Assembly: GCA_028284285.1 (NCBI GenBank) | Contig: JANQSA010000081.1 | Span: 1 to 64,000 of the forward strand | Direction of reading: 5' to 3' | Length of the DNA: 64,000 nt | Origin: Croceivirga sp. | GTDB lineage: Bacteria > Bacteroidota > Bacteroidia > Flavobacteriales > Flavobacteriaceae | Shown here: piece after piece, positions 58,700 to 64,000 of the stretch | Layout: every line of letters starts with the position of its first letter | Numbering within the stretch: position 1 is the first letter of the stretch | The notes under the pieces: model-generated | Told to the model about the DNA's origin: nothing | Database searches by the model: none | What the model saw: the letters and a program-made list of their open reading frames with translations, nothing else | Program-made: the position numbers and the translations under genes

Positions 58700-60601
58700 A
58701 TGACCATTTACTGGATAGATCTTTTTTGTGGTGCCGGAGGTACCAGCACCGGAATTCACTTAGCAGATGCAAATGCAAAAGTCATTGCCTGTGTAAATCA
58801 CGATGAAAATGCAATAGAATCCCACAAGGCAAACCACCCTGATTGTTTACATTTTACCGAGGACGTTCGCAGCTTAAAAGTAATTGAACGTTTAGCCGTC
58901 CTGGTGCGGAATATTCGAGAAAGCGACCCCCAGGCAATTATCAATATTTGGGCATCACTGGAATGTACCAACTATTCAAAAGCCAAAGGAGGACTACCCC
59001 GGGATGCTGATAGCCGTACACTGGCAGAAACTTTGTATCTGTACATTGAGGCCCTAAATCCCGATTGCATCTATGTCGAAAATGTTCGGGAGTTTATGTC
59101 CTGGGGGCCACTAGATAAAATTGGTAGACCCATTTCAAGAAATAATGGAAGGGACTATATTAAGTGGTCCAATACCATTAAAGAATATGGCTATAGCTAC
59201 GACTACCGACTATTAAACGCTGCGGATTTTGGAGCCTACACATCCCGACTTCGGTATTTTGGACAATTTGCAAAAAAGCCTTTCCCGCTTTCCTGGCCAG
59301 ATCCGACCCATGTAAAACAATTACCCAAAAATGAAGGGCTGTTTGCATCTACAAAAAAGAAATGGAAAGCGGTCAAAGAAGTGTTGGACCTGGAAGATGA
59401 AGGACACAGCATTTTTACCCGGAAAAAACCTTTGGTTGAAAATTCATTAAAACGAATTTATGCGGGATTGATCAAATTCGTCGCCGGTGGCGAGGAAGCA
59501 TTTACCAAAGTGTACAATAGCGGTAATGATAAGCAAAGAGTAAAATCAATCAACGAGCCGATCGGATCTCTCACCACCCAAAATAGTCATGCGGTAGTTT
59601 CCACCAAATTCTTAAAAAAGTATTTTTCAGGAAAACCACATGGAAAAGTAATCGGGGTAGATGGTCCGGCCGGCACAGTTACCACTGTAGGCAGCCAAGC
59701 CCTGGTAAGTGCTAATTTTTTCTATCATAATCATGGGGGAGCTCCCCAATCCAAAGTATGGGATATTGACCGGCCGACACGCACCATTACCACTACCCCA
59801 AACCAACGTATTGTTAAAACGGTATTCTTAAACAAATACTTTAGAACAGGCGGAGCATTATCCATTGATGAACCTGGTCCTACCCTTACAACCAAGGATA
59901 GGTTATCGAAAATTGAAACCCAGTTTTTAGCCAATCAGTATAATGGTGGCGGACAATTAACCTCTATTGACGGACCCGCCCCTACCATTACTACAAATCC
60001 TAAGTCAAAACTCACAAAAATTCAATTATTAGATCAGCAATACGGAAATTCTAAGCCTACTAATTTGGAAAACCCCATTGGATCGATTCCAACCAATCCG
60101 AAACATAATCTTATTACCGCCTACCCTTGGGTTTTGAATACCAATTACAACAATGTTGGCAGATCCGTTGAAGAACCTAACGCCACTATTACGGCATCCA
60201 GGCACTACCATTATTTAGTAAATCCACAATTTTCCTCAAAAGGTGCTGACATAGAACTACCGGCACCAACAATCATAGCACGTCAGGATAAAAAACCAAT
60301 GTATTTGGTACAATGTGATGTGTCAAGTGATTTTGCCGTCCCAGTATATGAAGATGATTCCCCTACTATGGTGAAAATTAAGGAGTTTATGGCTATTTAC
60401 GGGATAGCAGATATTAAAATGCGCATGCTGAATATCCCGGAATTATTACGAATCCAGGGCTTTCCAAAGGGGTATAAATTAAGAGGCACTAAGACCCAAC
60501 AAAAAAAGTATATCGGGAATGCTGTAGTACCGGTAATTGCACAAAAGCTAGTTGAAAGCAACTATTTAGCCTTAGAGAAATATAACCAGGCTGCGGCCTA
60601 A
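58700..60601 (+). CDS. C5 cytosine DNA methyltransferase with eight internal repeats
   Basis: A 633-residue DNA (cytosine-5) methyltransferase. Motif I is 'DLFCGAGGTSTG', the catalytic Cys is in 'SLECTNYSKAKGG' (phage-type PEC variant of PPC), motif VI is 'YVENVREF', motif VIII 'SRLRYFGQF' and motif X 'YIGNAVVPVIAQKL'. Residues about 285-545, between motifs VIII and IX, hold eight units of the form (I/V)D.P..T(I/V)TT....LV spaced 30-45 residues. Known relatives have two or three; this length is unusual. No restriction enzyme gene is next to it, so it probably protects the element's DNA from host restriction. Confidence 0.92.
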   Translation: MTIYWIDLFCGAGGTSTGIHLADANAKVIACVNHDENAIESHKANHPDCLHFTEDVRSLKVIERLAVLVRNIRESDPQAIINIWASLECTNYSKAKGGLPRDADSRTLAETLYLYIEALNPDCIYVENVREFMSWGPLDKIGRPISRNNGRDYIKWSNTIKEYGYSYDYRLLNAADFGAYTSRLRYFGQFAKKPFPLSWPDPTHVKQLPKNEGLFASTKKKWKAVKEVLDLEDEGHSIFTRKKPLVENSLKRIYAGLIKFVAGGEEAFTKVYNSGNDKQRVKSINEPIGSLTTQNSHAVVSTKFLKKYFSGKPHGKVIGVDGPAGTVTTVGSQALVSANFFYHNHGGAPQSKVWDIDRPTRTITTTPNQRIVKTVFLNKYFRTGGALSIDEPGPTLTTKDRLSKIETQFLANQYNGGGQLTSIDGPAPTITTNPKSKLTKIQLLDQQYGNSKPTNLENPIGSIPTNPKHNLITAYPWVLNTNYNNVGRSVEEPNATITASRHYHYLVNPQFSSKGADIELPAPTIIARQDKKPMYLVQCDVSSDFAVPVYEDDSPTMVKIKEFMAIYGIADIKMRMLNIPELLRIQGFPKGYKLRGTKTQQKKYIGNAVVPVIAQKLVESNYLALEKYNQAAA

Positions 60602-60615
60602 AAAACATATCAATT

Positions 60616-60915
60616 ATGGAAGAAAAACTAAAACTACACGCTATTGTTGAACTCTTTGGACATGCCCGGATCTCTGGTGAAGTTACCGAGCAAAATGTAG
60701 CCGGATCTGCTTTTGTTCGGGTAGATGTACCGGAAACAGAAAAACAGCCTTCTTTTACCCGGCCGTTTAATCCCCAGGCTATTTACGCCATTAATCCGGT
60801 AACAGAGGAAGTAATGTTACATGCAGCAAACCAAATTGAGGCAAAACCCATTGAGGCCTATGATGCCCGTAAAATGCTGGATAGATTGTTAGAATTAAAG
60901 GAAAATAACGATTGA
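60616..60915 (+). CDS. Unknown element protein (co-occurs with methyltransferase)
   Basis: A 99-residue acidic protein ('KLHAIVELFGHARISGEVTEQNVAGSAFVRVDVPE', 'PQAIYAINPVTEEVMLHAANQ') with a small beta-barrel look. I have seen this pattern in phage-like elements of Bacteroidota but cannot name a function. It lies 14 bp after the methyltransferase gene and 1 bp before the next gene. Confidence 0.55.
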   Translation: MEEKLKLHAIVELFGHARISGEVTEQNVAGSAFVRVDVPETEKQPSFTRPFNPQAIYAINPVTEEVMLHAANQIEAKPIEAYDARKMLDRLLELKENND

Positions 60916-60916
60916 T

Positions 60917-61216
60917 ATGGAGTTATCAAAGTTTGATTGGAAAACCTCTTATCACTCACCATTTGCGATAATTATAAGTGGCACTGGTCATAAAATGGTT
61001 TTTATCACAGAAAGGTCAAAAAAGGGATTGTTGGGACACACTTTTATCGCGCATTGGAAAAAAGTGTTGAAAGGAGATCATAGGGTTTACAAGACCAGAA
61101 GAATTGTTACTAATAAAAGTATAGTTCACGAGTTTAGAAGTTGGCCAAAGCCATCCACAGTAAAAAGAGTAATTGAAAAAAGCCTTAAAAGTGAAAGATT
61201 TACCCATAGCCAATGA
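60917..61216 (+). CDS. Small basic protein, unknown
   Basis: A 99-residue strongly basic protein ('MVFITERSKKGLLGHTFIAHWKKVLKGDHRVYKTRRIVTNKS'). No family is recognised. It starts directly after the previous gene. Confidence 0.45.
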   Translation: MELSKFDWKTSYHSPFAIIISGTGHKMVFITERSKKGLLGHTFIAHWKKVLKGDHRVYKTRRIVTNKSIVHEFRSWPKPSTVKRVIEKSLKSERFTHSQ

Positions 61217-61217
61217 C

Positions 61218-61604
61218 ATGCCTTATTGGAAAACCAGCCAATCCAGTATTGAACATTGGATTGAAAAAACGGAAAAGCTAATTGTTTCGGTGGGTGGTGT
61301 AATACACACCCGAATTTTTGGGATGAACCTGGGAAAAGAGGGTATTTTAATTGCCTTCAATATTGAAAAGGATTATTTCCGAATCTTTTGGCCGGTTTTG
61401 GAACCGGTTTACCAAAAGGATAAAGTTGCAGCACAACGCCAAGCAGTAACGATGCTTTTTTACGATACCAAAGCGCGGATAAACCGAATCCAGATTTTTG
61501 GCCCCCGGGTGGCCTTTAGTGATTATTTGCTTTTGGGCGGTAGAACCATAGCAGAAACTAAAGGCGAGCATTCCAGTATCGGGAACTTTTTGCAATTAGA
61601 ATAG
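61218..61604 (+). CDS. Unknown element protein
   Basis: A 128-residue protein; the ATG at 61218 is preferred because the longer frame starts with TTG inside the previous gene. The core is alpha/beta ('EKLIVSVGGVIHTRIFGMNLGKEGILIAFNIEKDYFRIFWPVLEPVY', 'TMLFYDTKARINRIQIFGPRVAFSDYLL'). No family is recognised. It is followed by two hairpins and motif copy 6. Confidence 0.5.
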   Translation: MPYWKTSQSSIEHWIEKTEKLIVSVGGVIHTRIFGMNLGKEGILIAFNIEKDYFRIFWPVLEPVYQKDKVAAQRQAVTMLFYDTKARINRIQIFGPRVAFSDYLLLGGRTIAETKGEHSSIGNFLQLE

Positions 61605-61614
61605 CTCCGGATCT

Positions 61615-61672
61615 TCTCCCCGTTTTTGGGGATGTGGTCCGTATCCCTGAAAACAGGGGTTTGGGACCTAAA
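61615..61672 (+). repeat. Double hairpin in an intergenic region
   Basis: First hairpin TCCCC-GTTTTT-GGGGA; then GGTCC pairs with GGACC enclosing CCCTG-AAAA-CAGGG. No T run follows the second. It sits between the end of one gene block and motif copy 6. Confidence 0.5.
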
Positions 61673-61685
61673 CTAAAATATTGAA

Positions 61686-61702
61686 CGCCAAATAAATACA
61701 CT
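61686..61702 (+). repeat. Start-proximal motif, copy 6 of 6
   Basis: CGCCAAATAAATACACT, ending 7 bp before the ATG at 61710. Confidence 0.55.
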
Positions 61703-61709
61703 ATTTAAA

Positions 61710-61889
61710 ATGAAAAAAGAAGATTTCAAAAGAACAAAACCCCCTACCCTATCTGAACTCTTAAAGTTAGACCAATTCAACCTTACCTTTTCCCAAAGAT
61801 GCGATTGTATTTCATTGTTTAATCATTTCGGGGAATCTGCGGCGATAGACCAGGCCAAAAAATTCCAAGAGAAAAACAAAGGGCTATGA
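61710..61889 (+). CDS. 59-residue protein, unknown
   Basis: A small gene whose TGA overlaps the ATG of the ASCH gene (ATGA). It encodes a helical protein ('PPTLSELLKLDQFNLTFSQRCDCISLFNHFGESAAIDQAKKFQEK'). The repeated motif in front and translational coupling behind support it as a real gene. No family is recognised. Confidence 0.6.
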   Translation: MKKEDFKRTKPPTLSELLKLDQFNLTFSQRCDCISLFNHFGESAAIDQAKKFQEKNKGL

Positions 61890-62566
61890 AGGGAATTTGC
61901 ATGATAGAACCCCTGACTAAGAAAACAGAAATAGGGGAAAAAACCGAAACCAGGAGAACTATACACATTACGCCAGATAGCGAATTTGAGCGTATCGAAG
62001 CACCAACGACCATAGTAAAAGACTATCGTACGAGCGTTGACCGAAGCAATGAGGGATTTATAACGAAACAATACCCTTTCGGCGCTGTTTTTGGGGGGCA
62101 ATTTGAGCATGAAAAAGTAGGATGGTTAGATGAATGGGTAATGATCCCCCGCTACAACATCGGTGAAGTGGTCTACATCAAAGAGCCTTACTGTTTTGAC
62201 GGTATGGGAAGTATCAAGTACCAATACCTGACACCTAAAGACGAACGGAAATTCTACAAATGGAAGAACAAACTATTTATGCCGGCCAAACATGCCAGAT
62301 TACATATCAAAATTTTGGATATCAGGGTGGAGCGGTTTAGTGATATTTCGGAAAGGTCGGTGAAAAATGAGGGGATAGATCGAACCTTTGAATTTCCTAA
62401 CCGAAAGAAAATTGCAAAAATATATATGGATATAGAGAAATTGCAAGAACAAACATATTGGTATCAACTTCGCTTTTTCAAACTAATCAAAGATCTTAAC
62501 CCCAAAACACCCCTTAATTCCTGGTGCTGGGTTTATCAATATGAGCTTATTCGTTACATACCTTGA
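61886..62566 (+). CDS. ASCH-domain protein
   Basis: A 226-residue protein of the phage ASCH type. Diagnostic parts are the N-terminal 'GICMIEPLTKKTEIGEKTETRRTI', the central 'YNIGEVVYIKEPYC' and 'LFMPAKHARLHIKILDIRVERFSDISERSVKNEGI', and the closing 'LNSWCWVYQYELIRY'. The ASCH fold relates to PUA and is thought to bind RNA or modified nucleotides; phage members are of unknown function. It is the last gene before the inverted-duplication region. Confidence 0.82.
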   Translation: MKGICMIEPLTKKTEIGEKTETRRTIHITPDSEFERIEAPTTIVKDYRTSVDRSNEGFITKQYPFGAVFGGQFEHEKVGWLDEWVMIPRYNIGEVVYIKEPYCFDGMGSIKYQYLTPKDERKFYKWKNKLFMPAKHARLHIKILDIRVERFSDISERSVKNEGIDRTFEFPNRKKIAKIYMDIEKLQEQTYWYQLRFFKLIKDLNPKTPLNSWCWVYQYELIRYIP

Positions 62567-62590
62567 ACTGCCCCAAGGAAATCGTATTGA

Positions 62591-62670
62591 ACTGCCGGCA
62601 TTATCTTTGTTTTCGGGGGTATCTGCAGCTATCCCTTTATCCAGGGATGTATGATCAATTGTTTTTGAGG
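62591..62670 (-). repeat. 80-bp inverted duplication, intergenic copy
   Basis: Reverse complement of this segment equals 54966-55045 with four visible differences. It lies in the gap between the ASCH gene and a small membrane-protein gene. A plus-strand transcript across it would be complementary to the replication-like mRNA. Confidence 0.85.
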
Positions 62671-62700
62671 AAATGTATATTTTTAAATATAATTCTATTG

Positions 62701-62817
62701 ATGGACCCAATTAAAAAGCAAAATAGATTCTTTTTGGTAACATTTGTTTCAGGATTACTTACAGGAGTAATTATAGGTATATTGTCTGTGCTACTTTATA
62801 TAGATCTATTTAATTAA
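62701..62817 (+). CDS. 38-residue membrane peptide
   Basis: The ATG at 62701 gives MDPIKKQNRFF followed by one membrane segment ('FLVTFVSGLLTGVIIGILSVLLYI'). The longer frame upstream runs through the duplicated segment and is not convincing. Its end overlaps the end of the convergent gene at 62810. Coding status is plausible, not proven. Confidence 0.45.
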   Translation: MDPIKKQNRFFLVTFVSGLLTGVIIGILSVLLYIDLFN

Positions 62818-63241
62818 CCGGCTCCCCAAGTTCCTTTAAAAAAGCCATTACTTCGTTACTTCGAAGCCATCGCATATATCTGGCCTGGTTTTGGTCAAGT
62901 TCCCGGTAAAATCCCACCACTTTAGCACTAACACTCCGAAAGGTGGGTACATCTAAGGCAGGTATCTTACGTAATAATTCCCTTTTACCAACCCTCCCTT
63001 TTGGAAAAACAACTTGCTTGCCATGCTTGTCCAGGGGCTCCCCTATTTCCTTTAAAAAGGCAATTACTTCATCACTTCGCAAGTAATTCACACGTTTGAT
63101 CTGCTGGTAATCTTCACCCCGGATGTCGGCCACAATGTGGTTAATTAATAATTGAAATTCCCGGTAATACAAAGGTTTTACTGCCTTTAGCAGCTTCTTT
63201 TTGGTACTTCGGTAACTGGTGTATTCTATGGCGTTTGACAT
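62810..63241 (-). CDS. Unknown element protein with internal repeat
   Basis: A 143-residue basic protein on the minus strand, convergent with the rest of the element. It has two copies of a motif of about 18 residues: 'LRSDEVIAFLKEIGEPLD' (about 54-71) and 'LRSNEVMAFLKELGEPVN' (C-terminus). The N-terminal half is helical and basic. The repeated unit looks like a helix-turn-helix-type or small helical hairpin, which suggests a DNA-binding or regulatory role. No family is recognised. Confidence 0.5.
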   Translation of the reverse strand: MSNAIEYTSYRSTKKKLLKAVKPLYYREFQLLINHIVADIRGEDYQQIKRVNYLRSDEVIAFLKEIGEPLDKHGKQVVFPKGRVGKRELLRKIPALDVPTFRSVSAKVVGFYRELDQNQARYMRWLRSNEVMAFLKELGEPVN

Positions 63242-63407
63242 TGATTTTGAAAGCCAAATCAGTGTTAAATCAAAGGTATAGAATAATTATATGAAATAAA
63301 AAGGGGACTTATTGGTCAAAAATGTAATAAGTCAAACATGGTTTTTGACAAAATTGTAAGGTTTGTAGTATCAATTTTGGTGAAATGGTAAAATCATTTT
63401 TAGAAAA

Positions 63408-63440
63408 GTCGGGATGTGGTAGGAACATCCCCGGCTTTTT
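63408..63440 (+). terminator. Hairpin with T run just before the transglutaminase-like gene
   Basis: GTCGGGATGT pairs with ACATCCCCGGC (one bulged C) around a seven-base loop, followed by TTTTT. Plus-strand orientation. It is 30 bp upstream of the next ATG, so it could end transcription from upstream or act as an attenuator. Confidence 0.7.
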
Positions 63441-63470
63441 AAATCACCGAACGATCATTGAGATATTGGA

Positions 63471-64000
63471 ATGGAAAGCATAAACGCAAGACTCCGCCGG
63501 CCTATACAATCGGGAAAGCAGTACGATAAGTACTTTATAAAAAGTAGCTGTGAGCGACATGTAATGCCTACAGGGGACACTTTTTTGACCCTTCGTAAAA
63601 TGGAACATTGGGCAAAAAAATATGCCCATCATGTCGAACGCCTGGCCAAAGCCAAGTTCAAAGGCCAATCCCTGGGGAACACCGCAAAAGCCATCCACCA
63701 TTTTTTGTACAACCATATACAGTATCAAATGGATGGCGAATTGCAGGTATTAAAAAGCCCGGGATGTGCATGGGCTACTAGAGATAAGGGTACCGACTGC
63801 AAAACCTACAGCATTTTCGCCAGCGCTATCCTGCAAAATTTGGGCATTCAGCATTATTTCAAAAAGCTAAAGCAACCCAACCCAAATTGGCCGTATCGCG
63901 GGATAGATCCTAATCTATGGAGCCATGTTTATGTGATAATTCCAAAGGACCAAAAAAAACTTACCGTTAACAGTCCATCCGATTATTACGTGATAGATGC
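63471..64000 (+). CDS. Transglutaminase-like cysteine protease-fold protein (C-terminus outside window)
   Basis: The frame is open from ATG 63471 to the window edge (176 residues). The transglutaminase-like core is recognisable: catalytic Cys in 'DKGTDCKTYSIFASAIL', His in 'NLWSHVYVIIP', and the following strand 'LTVNSPSDYYVID' carrying the third acidic residue. The preceding helix 'GQSLGNTAKAIHHFLYNHIQYQMD' is typical. Such proteins occur in phage-like elements of Bacteroidota near structural genes, perhaps as processing proteases; this is inference. The start follows a terminator-like hairpin by 30 bp, so a new transcription unit may begin here. Confidence 0.78.
   Translation, partial: MESINARLRRPIQSGKQYDKYFIKSSCERHVMPTGDTFLTLRKMEHWAKKYAHHVERLAKAKFKGQSLGNTAKAIHHFLYNHIQYQMDGELQVLKSPGCAWATRDKGTDCKTYSIFASAILQNLGIQHYFKKLKQPNPNWPYRGIDPNLWSHVYVIIPKDQKKLTVNSPSDYYVID

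Larger units (their letters stand above)
46955..64000 (+). mobile_element. Integrated element (prophage-like or integrative element), right end beyond window
   Basis: The element begins at tRNA-Arg(TCT) with a recombinase gene 144 bp downstream, followed by a repressor/Cro-like pair and a long run of small, closely packed genes almost all on the plus strand. HD phosphohydrolase, C5 methyltransferase, ASCH and transglutaminase-like genes are common in phages and related elements of Bacteroidota. No terminase, portal, capsid, tail, relaxase or type IV secretion gene lies in the visible 17 kb. The left attachment site is presumably the tRNA 3' end; the matching right copy is outside the window, and I saw no second copy inside it. 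Confidence 0.75.

Noticed and set aside
54966-62670. Template/variable repeat pair of a diversity-generating retroelement
   Set aside because: The two 80-bp copies differ at only four scattered positions, not at adenines across one copy, are inverted, and no reverse transcriptase is present.
62483-62710. Minus-strand ORF containing 'SSKTIDHTSLDKGIAADTPE'
   Set aside because: The matching part is the inverted copy of the linker of the 659-residue protein; the flanks are antisense to the ASCH gene and unrelated, so it is a duplicated fragment and not a gene.
46955-64000. Tailed prophage with structural genes
   Set aside because: No terminase, portal, capsid, protease or tail gene is visible; the call is limited to an integrated element until the right part is seen.
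46955-64000. Integrative conjugative element
   Set aside because: No relaxase, coupling protein or Tra gene was found in the visible 17 kb.
1-64000. CRISPR array or insertion sequence
   Set aside because: No regularly spaced direct repeats with unique spacers, no cas genes and no transposase with terminal inverted repeats were seen.

Overview
The window reads as chromosome of a marine-type member of the Bacteroidota, most likely Flavobacteriaceae. The signs are many lipoproteins with Bacteroidota-style lipoboxes, -7 promoter boxes of the TAnnTTTG type, weak Shine-Dalgarno sites, LytTR and AraC regulators with membrane sensors, and families typical of the group (DUF2141, DUF4347, LpxR-like, VanX-like). 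No database search was possible, so the assignment rests on family recognition and sequence style.

Region 1 (1-24,000) is ordinary accessory chromosome. It holds secreted proteins, a VanX-like dipeptidase/esterase/nucleotidase operon, a 5'-nucleotidase, a hydrolase with an N-terminal Cys-rich metal-binding-like segment, a HAD phosphatase, rpiA, DUF418, two tandem AraC-type membrane regulators, and a membrane LytTR regulator whose likely target operon follows. Then come a 1-Cys peroxiredoxin, several GNAT acetyltransferases (one AAC(3)-I-like), a PNPOx protein, a VOC gene split by a stop codon, and a tandem pair of small secreted paralogues.

Region 2 (24,150-40,540) is the most striking chromosomal block. 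A probable ten-gene operon encodes two Tat-exported reductive-dehalogenase-like corrinoid/iron-sulfur proteins, an unknown membrane protein, an RdhB-like anchor, an RdhC/NosR-like FMN and 4Fe-4S membrane protein, a 37-residue membrane peptide, an ECF-S-like membrane protein, and both subunits of a 2-oxoacid:ferredoxin oxidoreductase. A MarR regulator follows, then two stand-alone proteins resembling the C-terminal thioredoxin-like domain of aromatic hydroxylases, then an RND efflux system. Near-identical palindromes lie at the operon promoter, at its first start codon, at the marR promoter and just after marR. This suggests one MarR-controlled system that reduces and exports (halo)aromatic compounds, with oxidoreductase, membrane electron transfer, redox enzymes, sensing and efflux encoded together.

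Region 3 (40,660-46,880) carries a membrane class III cyclase, an LpxR-like lipid A deacylase, two TetR regulators, a K+ channel, outer-membrane and DUF2141 proteins, and a PAP2 phosphatase. It ends at a tRNA-Arg(TCT).

Region 4 (46,955 to beyond 64,000) is an integrated element next to the tRNA: a divergent tyrosine recombinase, a CI/Cro-like switch, about 25 small, mostly unrecognised genes, a replication-protein candidate, an HD phosphohydrolase, a C5 DNA methyltransferase with eight internal repeats, an ASCH protein and a transglutaminase-like protein cut by the window edge. No capsid, terminase, tail or conjugation gene is visible, so prophage, tailless virus or other integrative element cannot be separated here. 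Two features stand out: a short motif (CGCCAAATA..ACACC) repeated six times at gene starts, and an 80-bp inverted duplication that would give RNA antisense to the replication-like gene.
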